IMG/VR virus record: IMGVR_UViG_3300008448_000604
Coordinates: 1 to 24,726 of that record
DNA length: 24,726 nt
Reading direction: 5' to 3' (one strand)
DNA from: a virus
Part shown: piece by piece, positions 6,790 to 14,867 of the stretch
How the letters are laid out: every line of letters starts with the position of its first letter
Position numbering within the stretch: the stretch's first letter is position 1
Translations under genes and position numbers: made by a program
The notes under the pieces: generated by a model
Told to the model about the DNA's origin: nothing
The model's database searches: none
Seen by the model: only the letters and a program-made list of their open reading frames with translations

Positions 6790-7872
6790 ATGTCTTCTTT
6801 GTTAGAACAAGCAATTATTGATGCAACAGCACTTAAGGAAGCCGCTCTTAAGAACGCAGAAGCACAAGTATTAGAAAGATACTCAACAGATGTAAAAGAG
6901 GCTTTAAGAAATCTTTTAGAACAAGAAGAAGGATTTACTGAACCATCCGCTACAGAGCCAACAGGTGTAGGTACATCTGCTGTCGGTATGGGTGGCGACC
7001 AAGCAATGGGTGGTGGAGCAAATGTAAGAAATCAAACACCATCAGCTTTCAGAGATAGTCAAAAATTATGTGCGTGCCCAGAAGAAAAAGAACAAGTAAC
7101 AATTGATTTAAATCTTTCTGATATTGAAGACATGGCAAATGAAGCAGGAATTCCAGTTGGTGGCAACATGCCAAATCCAGCTACATTAGGTCCAACTACA
7201 GGTGCAGAACCAGTAGGTCTTCAAGAAGAATATGAAGTTAATAAAGAAGAACTTTTAGATCTTTATGAGAAACTTACAGTCGATGCAGTAGTCGTTCCTG
7301 CTGGTACTTTTCCAATTCCAAACGCAACTGAAATTGAACATGCACAAGACGTTTCACATGCAAAGAAAGCACAACTTGCAGCAGAACAAGAAGCTGCTGT
7401 AGTTGGTGAAGAAAATAAAAAACTTACAAAAGAAAACAAAGTATTGGCAAGAAAACTTGATTCAGTTCAAAATAAACTTGCTAAAATTTCTGAAATTGCA
7501 GAAGCACTCGCAAACAGAGTTGAAGAGTACGAATCAGCAGTTTCAACACTTAAAGAGAGGCTTGACACATTAACAGTATCAAATGCCAAACTTTTATATA
7601 AAAATAAAGTATTGAATAGCAACTCCTTGAATGAGCGACAAAAATCTAAGATTGTCGAAGCACTATCCAATGCCGAATCAGCCGATGAAGCAAAAACAAT
7701 CTATCAAACACTTCAAAGCACAGTGTCGGGTGACAATAAAGTTGCTGCTCCAAAATCACTTAGCGAAGCAATAAGTAGAACTTCATCAATCATCATGCAA
7801 ACCAGACAAAACGATGCACCACCTCCTGTAATTGACAGGATGCAAAGATTAGCTGGTATTAAAAATAAATAA
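6790..7872 (+). CDS. gp22: Prohead core scaffolding protein (T4 gp22-like)
   Basis: 360 residues. The ATG at 6790, nine bases after GGAG, is chosen over TTG 6775, which overlaps the SD. The protein is acidic and largely helical: an N-terminal helix (LLEQAIIDATALKEAALKNAE), a Gly/Pro-rich segment (~60-85), an acidic stretch (~100-165) and a long predicted coiled coil at ~190-275 (ENKKLTKENKVLARKL, RVEEYESAVSTLKERL). It ends with VIDRMQRLAGIKNK. The scaffold directs capsid-protein assembly and is removed before packaging, in T4 by the gp21 protease, whose gene is not in the window. The call rests on its position 19 bases before the capsid gene, its composition and its length; primary sequence of scaffolds is poorly conserved. 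Confidence 0.75.
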   Translation: MSSLLEQAIIDATALKEAALKNAEAQVLERYSTDVKEALRNLLEQEEGFTEPSATEPTGVGTSAVGMGGDQAMGGGANVRNQTPSAFRDSQKLCACPEEKEQVTIDLNLSDIEDMANEAGIPVGGNMPNPATLGPTTGAEPVGLQEEYEVNKEELLDLYEKLTVDAVVVPAGTFPIPNATEIEHAQDVSHAKKAQLAAEQEAAVVGEENKKLTKENKVLARKLDSVQNKLAKISEIAEALANRVEEYESAVSTLKERLDTLTVSNAKLLYKNKVLNSNSLNERQKSKIVEALSNAESADEAKTIYQTLQSTVSGDNKVAAPKSLSEAISRTSSIIMQTRQNDAPPPVIDRMQRLAGIKNK

Positions 7873-7891
7873 CATTTAAGGAGTTATTACT

Positions 7892-9679
7892 ATGTCTATT
7901 ATTGAAAAATTGACAGAGGGTATGGTACAAAGAGATCTTCAAGCAGAAGGCTCAGCCCTCTTAGGAAAATGGGAAAGAACAGGTCTTCTTGAAGGTCTTT
8001 CCTCAGAAAGAACAAAACACACAATGGCTAGACTTCTTGAGAATCAAGCTAAAGAACTTCTTCGCGAGTCCAACACAATGGCTGGTGGCGACGTAGAAGG
8101 TTTCGCAGCAGTTGCATTCCCAATCGTTCGCAGAGTATTCGCTGGTCTTATTGCCAACGACCTCGTATCAGTACAACCAATGAGCCTCCCATCTGGCCTC
8201 ATCTTCTTCCTTGACTTCAAAGTATCAAATACAAATGGTGCTCCAAGACTTGGTTATGATGTAAATGATTCATTATATGGTGGTGGCGTTCTCGGTCAAC
8301 AAATCACTGGTGGTGTTAGCTTAACTGGTGTAAACGAAGAGAAAGGCTTCTACAATATGAATAATGGTTATTCATCACCAACAGGCTCATCTACAGCACT
8401 AACACTTACTGCTGTAGCCTCTGGTACATTCGGTAAAGGCGCAGTAACAAACGCCGATGGTGCTGAAGCTTATCTTGATTCATGGGTTAGATACGATGCA
8501 GACTTTGCTTCTGGTTCAACAAAACTATTTGTTGCTTCAGCAAATCTTTCTGACTTCTCCAATCTAAATGTTAAAGACCTCGTTGCAGTTTCATTCTCAA
8601 GCTCATTGGGTGTTAACGTAACTGGTGCTTTAGGTAGAACACGTTTGGTAAGAAGACTTACAAAGATTGGTGATGGTACTACAATTCTCGGTTCAGCCGC
8701 AACTGACAGATCAAAAGTTTACTTTGTCTATGCTTCAGATACTGCTGCTAACGGCGCTGCTGTAAAAGCCGATGCAACTGATTTGACTCAAATCTTTACC
8801 TTCCCAATAGTTGATCCATTCGGCACATCAGTCGCCGCTGGCGCAACAAACGCTCTTGGCGCAATCGCTGGTACTGGTACATGGGGTCTTGAAGGCAATG
8901 CTAACATCCCAGAAATCGACATTAAAGTTGATTCAATCAGCATCACCGCTGTAACCAAGAAACTCAAAGCAAAATGGACACCAGAACTTGGTCAAGACCT
9001 TAATGCTTACCACAATCTTGATGCAGAAGTTGAGCTTACCTCAATTCTTTCAGAACAAATCGGTCTTGAAATCGACCGTGAAATTCTTGAAGACCTCATC
9101 AAAGGTGCAACTGCTGGTACTTACTACTGGTCAAGAAGCCCAGGTCTTTTCGTCAACAGAACAACTGGTGTCGAAATTGGCGCATCAGCTAAAGCCCCAG
9201 ACTTCACTGGTACTGTCTCAATGTGGTATGAAACACTAATTGAAACAATTAATGACGTTTCAGCTCAAATCCACAGAAAGACACTTCGCGGTGGTGCTAA
9301 CTTCATCGTATGCGGTCCAGAAACTGCAAACATTCTTGAGTTCACATCTGGCTTCAGAGCTAAAGTAACTCACGAAGACGAGAAAGGCGAAGTAGGCGCA
9401 GTTAACGTTGGTTCAATCTCCAAGAAATGGGACGTTTACGTTGATCCATACTTCCTTCGTAACGTAATCCTCGTTGGTCGCAAAGGCTCCAGCTTCCTTG
9501 AATCTGGTTACGTCTATGCTCCATACGTTCCACTACAAGTCACTCCTACCATCTTTGGTACTGAGGACTTCGTTCCACGTAAAGGCGTAATGACCCGTTA
9601 CGCTAAGAAAATGGTTAAACCAGACCTTTACGGCTTGGTCATCATTCGTGGTATGTCTGGCGAAAGCGGCGGCGCATGA
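7892..9679 (+). CDS. gp23: Major capsid protein (T4 gp23-like)
   Basis: 595 residues (T4: 521), HK97 fold. T4-type landmarks: GDVEGFAAVAFPIVRRVF and LIANDLVSVQPMSLPSG (~66-106), LKAKWTPELGQDL (~360), AEVELTSILSEQIGLEIDREIL, GGANFIVCGPETANIL, WDVYVDPYF, GYVYAPYVPL, and the C-terminal RKGVMTRYAKK. The stretch between ~115 and ~340 (LYGGGVLGQQITGGVSL, NNGYSSPTGS, then Gly/Ala/Ser-rich) is larger than in T4 and probably holds an inserted surface domain. L-x-E sites near the N-terminus (LTE at 7-9, LLE at 48-50, LRE at 57-59) are candidate prohead-protease cuts. AAGGAG lies eight bases before the start. Leu codons are mainly CTT/CTC and Ile/Phe often C-ending, unlike its neighbours, as expected for the most abundant protein. 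A strong terminator follows. Confidence 0.95.
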   Translation: MSIIEKLTEGMVQRDLQAEGSALLGKWERTGLLEGLSSERTKHTMARLLENQAKELLRESNTMAGGDVEGFAAVAFPIVRRVFAGLIANDLVSVQPMSLPSGLIFFLDFKVSNTNGAPRLGYDVNDSLYGGGVLGQQITGGVSLTGVNEEKGFYNMNNGYSSPTGSSTALTLTAVASGTFGKGAVTNADGAEAYLDSWVRYDADFASGSTKLFVASANLSDFSNLNVKDLVAVSFSSSLGVNVTGALGRTRLVRRLTKIGDGTTILGSAATDRSKVYFVYASDTAANGAAVKADATDLTQIFTFPIVDPFGTSVAAGATNALGAIAGTGTWGLEGNANIPEIDIKVDSISITAVTKKLKAKWTPELGQDLNAYHNLDAEVELTSILSEQIGLEIDREILEDLIKGATAGTYYWSRSPGLFVNRTTGVEIGASAKAPDFTGTVSMWYETLIETINDVSAQIHRKTLRGGANFIVCGPETANILEFTSGFRAKVTHEDEKGEVGAVNVGSISKKWDVYVDPYFLRNVILVGRKGSSFLESGYVYAPYVPLQVTPTIFGTEDFVPRKGVMTRYAKKMVKPDLYGLVIIRGMSGESGGA

Positions 9680-9702
9680 TAGCGTAGCCTAAATAGGCAA
9701 AG

Positions 9703-9739
9703 AAACCCCTCACTCCGAAAGGAATGGGGGGTTTTCTTT
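9703..9739 (+). terminator. Strong intrinsic terminator after the capsid gene
   Basis: AAACCCCTCACTCC (9703-9716) and GGAATGGGGGGTTT (9721-9734) form a 14-position stem with one C-A mismatch and one G-U pair, closed by a GAAA tetraloop, followed by TCTTT. It separates scaffold/capsid from the neck genes. Confidence 0.92.
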
Positions 9740-9747
9740 ATTTATAA

Positions 9748-9755
9748 CTATTTAA
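9748..9755 (+). promoter_or_regulatory. CTATTTAA box, candidate late promoter
   Basis: AACTATTTAA directly after the capsid terminator and 22 bases before ATG 9778, followed by the SD AAGGAG (9762-9767). It is well placed to restart transcription for the neck genes. Confidence 0.4.
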
Positions 9756-9777
9756 AGTATTAAGGAGTATTTATTAA

Positions 9778-11067
9778 ATGGCAGTTCCTGTTTTAACTCC
9801 AGCATCTACATTAAGCGCAGTTGTATTACCATCTAGTGGAAATCCTGCTGATGTTGCAAATACATTACCATTGGGTATTTATTCTGCTAATGCTGAATTT
9901 CTTTCTGGTGCAGCAGACCAAGTTGCATTTGTTTATAAAAGACTTGGTGGTGATGTATTAGACATTGAATTAACAACAGGAAATGTTTATGCAGCTTATG
10001 AAGAAGCAGTATTAGAATACTCTTATCTTGTCAATCTTCATCAATCAATTAATGCTCTTCCTACAATGTTAGGAGCAGCTACAGGCTCATTTAATCAAGA
10101 TGGTGAGTTTGTTGCTGGCTCTGCTTTGGCTGGAAAGAATCCAGAATTAGCTTATCCAAAATACAATTTACATTACGCCACAAGATATGGAGATGCATTT
10201 TCTACTGAAGCTGGAATGGGTGGTGTTGAACCAATTTATTCAGCTTCTATCCCAATAGTTCCAGAAGTTCAAGATTATGATTTGCAAGCTATTATTGAAT
10301 CAGCTTCTTTAAATAATTATGAACCAGCTACTGGTGGCCCTGTTCCTTATTCTGGTTCTGTTGGAAATAAAAGAGTTATTATTAGACGAGTATTTTACAA
10401 AACTCCAAACTCAATGTGGAGATTCTTTGGATACTATGGTGGTCTAAATGCTATTGGTAATTTATCATCTTATGGTCAATATGCAGACGATAGCACATTT
10501 GAAGTAATTCCAACATGGCATAATAAACTTCAAGCTATGGCATACGAAACAGCTATTTATACAAGAAACTCTCACTTTTCTTATGAGATTAGAAATAATA
10601 AGATAAGATTCTTTCCACAACCACCAGACATAGGCATTACAAATTATTGGGTTGAATTTTCAATTATGAATCAATCTAATCCTTGGGAAACTACATCTGG
10701 TTCAGCCGATGATACTGTAAATGGTGTAAACAATATGAATACACTTCCATTTGCAAACATACCTTACAACAGCATAAACTCAATTGGTAAACAATGGATT
10801 AGAAGATATGCTCTTGCAATTTGTAAAGAAATGCTTGGACACGTTAGATCTAAATTTAGTACAATCCCAATTCCTGGCGAAAGCGTAACCCTAAATGGTC
10901 CTGCCCTAATGTCAGAAGGAAAAGAAGAAAGAAAAGAATTAAAGGAAGAACTTAATAAGATTCTTGAACAAATTACTTATCATAAACTTGCTGAGATCGA
11001 AGGCAAAATGTCAGACGATATGCAGAAGCTTAGTCAAAAGATTCCAGTTCTTATTTATACAGGTTGA
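9778..11067 (+). CDS. gp13: Neck protein (T4 gp13-like)
   Basis: 429 residues (T4 gp13 ~309). SD AAGGAG lies ten bases before the ATG. Family features as I know them: an N-terminal helical part with VAFVYKRLGGDVLDIELT and YAAYEEAVLEYSYLVN (~45-90), a Gly/Ala-rich insertion (~95-165), a central part with NKRVIIRRVFYKTP and MWRFFGYYGG, and the diagnostic C-terminal block WIRRYALAICKEMLGHVRSKF, IPIPGESVTLNG, EERKELKEELNKIL. gp13 binds the portal ring and with gp14 closes the filled head and accepts the tail. Its gp14-like partner lies 8 kb upstream in the fibre block rather than adjacent as in T4. The next gene starts seven bases after the stop. Confidence 0.85.
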   Translation: MAVPVLTPASTLSAVVLPSSGNPADVANTLPLGIYSANAEFLSGAADQVAFVYKRLGGDVLDIELTTGNVYAAYEEAVLEYSYLVNLHQSINALPTMLGAATGSFNQDGEFVAGSALAGKNPELAYPKYNLHYATRYGDAFSTEAGMGGVEPIYSASIPIVPEVQDYDLQAIIESASLNNYEPATGGPVPYSGSVGNKRVIIRRVFYKTPNSMWRFFGYYGGLNAIGNLSSYGQYADDSTFEVIPTWHNKLQAMAYETAIYTRNSHFSYEIRNNKIRFFPQPPDIGITNYWVEFSIMNQSNPWETTSGSADDTVNGVNNMNTLPFANIPYNSINSIGKQWIRRYALAICKEMLGHVRSKFSTIPIPGESVTLNGPALMSEGKEERKELKEELNKILEQITYHKLAEIEGKMSDDMQKLSQKIPVLIYTG

Positions 11068-11073
11068 TAATTT

Positions 11074-11949
11074 ATGGAAGATAATAAACTACAAGAAATA
11101 ACTTTTCAATCTTCTACTATAGAAACAATCGATCTTGCTTTCTATAATTGGTTAAATTATGAAATGAATTTATCTGCAACTTATCCAGAGGGATGGAAAA
11201 AGGTTCCTGTAACTTGGGTATCAGCAGAGAGAACCCATCAGATAAAAAATGATAAAGAAATACGCGATTCATCTGGTATGATTATTTATCCAATCATTAC
11301 AATCGAAAGAAAATCAATAAATAAAGATCCACAAAAAACAGGTTCAATACCAGCAAACTTAAGAGCAGTTAATGATGAAAAAGGTGGAGTTATTACAATA
11401 GCAAGAAGGGTAAATCAAGAAAAGACTTCTAATTTTCAAAATGCCGACAACATAAAACATAATAGATCACCAAAATCAAATCCTGTTTTTCCGTTAAACT
11501 CAACTGGTTACTCTAAGAACAATAAAGTTGTTTATGAAACAATAACTATTCCAATCCCTGTTCACGTTTCTGTGTCTTACCAAATCAACATCAAAACAGA
11601 TTACCAACAACAATTAAATGAATTAACTACTCCATTTTTTACAAGAAACGGAAACACAAGATACATTCAATTGTTACAAGATGGACACAAGTATGATGCT
11701 TTTATTAAAGGCGATTTTAATTTTGAAAACAATTCTGCACAATTAAATGAAGAAAGAAAAACTTATTCATCTTCAATAACAGTAGAAGTTATAGGTTATT
11801 TGATTGGTGATGACAAAAATCAAATAGGTCCAAAGATGACTGTAAGAGAAAGCGCAGTAGAATTCAAGTTTCCAAGAGAAAGAGTTATTGTTGGAGACAT
11901 ACAAGAATTCTTAAATACTTCCAAAAATAAAACAAAATACAGATCTTAA
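11074..11949 (+). CDS. gp15: Tail terminator / sheath stabiliser (T4 gp15-like)
   Basis: 291 residues. Layout matches gp15: a short N-terminal helix (IDLAFYNWLNYEM), VPVTWVSAERTHQI (~47-60), IYPIITIERKSI (~70-82), an extended basic loop (~90-145), then VVYETITIPIPVHVSVSYQINI and YQQQLNELTTPFF (~150-190), and a beta strand pair ending SSITVEVIGYLIGD. gp15 forms the ring that caps the tube and last sheath ring and joins tail to neck, consistent with a place between neck and sheath genes. No strong SD; the ATG is seven bases after the gp13 stop in the same operon. Assignment is by recalled family features and position. Confidence 0.75.
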   Translation: MEDNKLQEITFQSSTIETIDLAFYNWLNYEMNLSATYPEGWKKVPVTWVSAERTHQIKNDKEIRDSSGMIIYPIITIERKSINKDPQKTGSIPANLRAVNDEKGGVITIARRVNQEKTSNFQNADNIKHNRSPKSNPVFPLNSTGYSKNNKVVYETITIPIPVHVSVSYQINIKTDYQQQLNELTTPFFTRNGNTRYIQLLQDGHKYDAFIKGDFNFENNSAQLNEERKTYSSSITVEVIGYLIGDDKNQIGPKMTVRESAVEFKFPRERVIVGDIQEFLNTSKNKTKYRS

Positions 11950-11970
11950 AGCCTTTTGCTGTTTAATAGA

Positions 11971-11978
11971 CTATTTAT
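11971..11978 (+). promoter_or_regulatory. CTATTTAT box, candidate late promoter of sheath operon
   Basis: GACTATTTATT in the 67-base gap before the sheath gene, 38 bases before ATG 12017. The SD AGGAG (12002-12006) lies between. A two-codon ATG-TAA follows the box at 11981 and is probably chance. Confidence 0.4.
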
Positions 11979-12016
11979 TAATGTAATTTCACATAATAAG
12001 CAGGAGTCTAAAATAA

Positions 12017-14830
12017 ATGGCAGCTTCATCATACAGATTTGTTTCCCCAGGTGTTCAAGTACAAGAGATTGATAATTCAATTCGTACTTCCGATTCACAA
12101 CAAACAGGTCCAACAGTAATCGGAAGATTTGAAAAAGGTCCAGCAATGCGACCAGTTTATGTTAATTCATTTTCTCAATTTGTACAAACATTCGGCAATC
12201 CAATTGCTGGTAACGATGGTACAGACGTATGGCGTGATGGTAATTATGTAGGACCAACTTATGCTGCTTATGCTGCACAAGCTTGGTTAAGAAACACACC
12301 AGCCCTTAACGTTATTCGTTTGGTTGGTACAGAGCATCCAAACCATACAAATGCCGATGGTGCAAAAGCAGGTTGGGCAACAGCTAATAGCTTTGCAACT
12401 GGTACTGCTGGTGGTGGTGCTTATGGTTTATTCGTTATGCCTTCTGCTTCTGCTGGTACTGCTGTAACTGGAACTCTTGCTGCTATTTGGTACGTTCAAT
12501 CTGGTTCTGTTCAACTTAAAGATTTAACTGATTCCACACAAGGAACAAACTTAGTTGCCAGATCTGTAACTGGTGGTTCTACTGGCGAATTCAGAGCTGT
12601 CATAACAGGACCAAACGGTACTTACGAATCAAACTTTAACTTTGATCCAGCTTCCGACAAATACATTAGAAAAGTATTTAATACAAACCCAATTCTTACA
12701 AACGCTAGAATTACAAGCACAGCCAATCTTGAAGATTACTGGCTTGGTGAAACATTTGAAAGAAACCTTGTAGATGTATTTACAAATCAATCTACTCCAT
12801 ACACACTTTCAAGTGCTGATTGCTACGGTTTAATAACAGCTCTTAAGGGTACACAATACTCACTTGACAATCATCACAAACCAGCACGTTCAGCAAAAAC
12901 TGGTTGGGTAGTTGCACAAGATTTAACAAATAATGCTGCTTCATTCAATCCAGCTAGCCAACAAAAACTATTCAGACTTTCAACTCTTGATGCTGGTGAA
13001 TACGAGCAAAAGAATTACAAAGTATCTATCGGTGACATAAAAGCTCCAACAAATGATTTTGATGATTACGGAACTTTCTCTGTATTTGTAAGAATGTCAA
13101 GCGACAAAGATTCAACAATTAAATTAGTTGAAAGCTGGACAGGTCTAAATCTCAATCCAGCTTCACCAAATTACATTGCTAGAAGAATTGGTGATAAGTA
13201 TGTCGAATGGGATTCAACACAACTAAGATTAAGAGAATACGGTACTTACGCAAATGCTTCCAAATACATTCGCGTTGAAATGAACGATGATGTTGATGCT
13301 GGTAACGTAGATCCAACATTCCTTCCATTCGGTTTCTTCGGACCACCAAAATTCCCATCATTTAGAATAACAAGTGGTTCTAGCCCAACTACCAACGCAC
13401 CTGTTACTGGCGGTTATGGTGGAAGCTACAATACTGCATTCTTCAATTATACAGCAGTTGACATTACAGCCTCACTTACATTCCCATCACTTCCATTGGT
13501 TGTATCAGCTTCTTCTGCTGGCCTTGGCGATCCACGCGATGCATACTTTGGTATCTCAACTGGTATTTCATCTACAAACAACGAATTTACAAAAGGCTAC
13601 TATGATTTAGTAGGAGCACAAGTTTATGACCATGATGCTGTAGTCGGAACTTACTTGGTCGATTCCTTTGTATTCTCTCTTGACGATGTGTCTGGTTCAA
13701 CCGCTACTGGTGTTGGCGCAGTATACGTATCTGGCTCAAGAACAGCAGGTACTTCATTAACTGCTGTAAGCGGTGGTTATCGTGGCGTTCTAAATGCAGG
13801 TTACAATGGCTTTACAATGCCTCTCTCTAATGGTTTTGATGGTTTCGATGTTACAGAAGCAGAACCATTAAATAACTACACACTTTCACAAGGAACTCCT
13901 ACAGAGACAACCGATTACATCTACAACACATACAAGCGTGCTATCGATACATGTGCAGATCCAGAGACATTAGTAACAGACATAATTGCTGTCCCAGGTC
14001 TTACAAATACATCACTTACAAGTCATCTAGTAAGAACCTGCGAAGCTAGAGCAGATGCACTTGCAATTATTGATCTACCAAATGTATACACACCAGAATC
14101 TGAACAATACTACTCAAATAAATCAAGTAGATACGGAACTGTTTCTGATGCTGTAAATGGCATGAGACAAAGAGGACTAAACAGCAGCTACGGCGCAACT
14201 TACTATCCTTGGGTACAAATAAGTGATACTGTAAATAACAGAGTACTTTTCGTACCACCATCAGTTGTAGCCCTTGGTGCTATGTCTTACGGTCAAGCAA
14301 CACAAGAACTTTGGTTTGCTCCAGCAGGCTTCACAAGAGGCGGTTTAACTGAAGGTCGTGGTGGCGTTCCAGTAATAGGCGTAACTGACCGTCTTTCATC
14401 AAAAGACCGTGACGCACTTTACGAAGCTAACATCAATCCAATTGCACAATTCCCAGCAGAAGGCATTGTAATCTTTGGTCAAAAGACTCTTCAAGTTACA
14501 CCATCTGCTCTTGATAGAATCAATGTTCGTAGAATGATGATCTTCGTTAAGAGAGAAATTTCTAAGATTGCATCAACACTTCTATTTGACCAAAACGTAG
14601 ATGTAACTTGGGCAAGATTTACAGGTCAAGTAAATCCATTCCTTGCAACTGTTAAATCAAGATTGGGTCTTACTGACTACCGCGTAATACTTGACAAAAC
14701 CACAACCACACCAGATTTGGTTGACAGAAACATCATGTACGCCAAGATCTTCTTGAAACCAGCAAGAGCAATTGAATTTATTGCAATTGATTTCACAATA
14801 ACTGATTCTGGTGCATCATTTGTTGACTAA
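12017..14830 (+). CDS. gp18: Contractile tail sheath protein (T4 gp18-like)
   Basis: 937 residues, longer than T4 gp18 (659). N-terminus: SPGVQVQEIDNS (~10-21), then TVIGRFEKGPAM and FVQTFGNP. The C-terminal third is the conserved sheath core: NTYKRAIDTCADPETL (~640), ADALAIIDLPNVYTPE, YYPWVQISDTVNNRVLFVPP, ELWFAPAGFTRGGL, LYEANINPIAQFPAEG, VFGQKTL-type strand IFGQKTLQVTPSALDRINVRR, then LLFDQN, VTWARFTGQVNPFL and a final strand pair (ARAIEFIAIDFTI) that would hook onto neighbouring subunits. Residues ~110-600 hold expanded, partly Ser/Gly-rich sequence, presumably one or more surface domains on the outside of the sheath. SD AGGAG lies ten bases before the ATG. Many codons resemble those of the capsid gene, consistent with abundance. 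Sheath contraction drives the tube through the envelope. Confidence 0.95.
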   Translation: MAASSYRFVSPGVQVQEIDNSIRTSDSQQTGPTVIGRFEKGPAMRPVYVNSFSQFVQTFGNPIAGNDGTDVWRDGNYVGPTYAAYAAQAWLRNTPALNVIRLVGTEHPNHTNADGAKAGWATANSFATGTAGGGAYGLFVMPSASAGTAVTGTLAAIWYVQSGSVQLKDLTDSTQGTNLVARSVTGGSTGEFRAVITGPNGTYESNFNFDPASDKYIRKVFNTNPILTNARITSTANLEDYWLGETFERNLVDVFTNQSTPYTLSSADCYGLITALKGTQYSLDNHHKPARSAKTGWVVAQDLTNNAASFNPASQQKLFRLSTLDAGEYEQKNYKVSIGDIKAPTNDFDDYGTFSVFVRMSSDKDSTIKLVESWTGLNLNPASPNYIARRIGDKYVEWDSTQLRLREYGTYANASKYIRVEMNDDVDAGNVDPTFLPFGFFGPPKFPSFRITSGSSPTTNAPVTGGYGGSYNTAFFNYTAVDITASLTFPSLPLVVSASSAGLGDPRDAYFGISTGISSTNNEFTKGYYDLVGAQVYDHDAVVGTYLVDSFVFSLDDVSGSTATGVGAVYVSGSRTAGTSLTAVSGGYRGVLNAGYNGFTMPLSNGFDGFDVTEAEPLNNYTLSQGTPTETTDYIYNTYKRAIDTCADPETLVTDIIAVPGLTNTSLTSHLVRTCEARADALAIIDLPNVYTPESEQYYSNKSSRYGTVSDAVNGMRQRGLNSSYGATYYPWVQISDTVNNRVLFVPPSVVALGAMSYGQATQELWFAPAGFTRGGLTEGRGGVPVIGVTDRLSSKDRDALYEANINPIAQFPAEGIVIFGQKTLQVTPSALDRINVRRMMIFVKREISKIASTLLFDQNVDVTWARFTGQVNPFLATVKSRLGLTDYRVILDKTTTTPDLVDRNIMYAKIFLKPARAIEFIAIDFTITDSGASFVD

Positions 14831-14833
14831 TAA

Positions 14834-14841
14834 CTATTTAC
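14834..14841 (+). promoter_or_regulatory. CTATTTAC box, candidate late promoter of tube gene
   Basis: AACTATTTAC three bases after the sheath stop codon and 26 bases before ATG 14868. It is followed by the strong SD GGAGG (14854-14858). Tube protein is needed in hundreds of copies, so its own promoter is plausible. Confidence 0.35.
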
Positions 14842-14867
14842 TACTAAAAGGTTGGAGGATTATTTAA

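Noticed and set aside
8988-9239. 83-codon plus-strand ORF inside the capsid gene
   Set aside because: Overlaps the most conserved part of the capsid protein in another frame; no SD and biased composition.
9687-9698. GCCTAAATAGGC palindrome after the capsid stop
   Set aside because: Five pairs with a two-base loop; may be chance, noted only because it contains CTAAATA.
11981-11986. ATG-TAA minimal ORF after the CTATTTAT box
   Set aside because: No SD and the sequence is AT-rich; chance is the simplest explanation.
13374-13610. 78-codon plus-strand ORF inside the sheath gene
   Set aside because: Frame shadow rich in His/Leu/Gln with no initiation signal.
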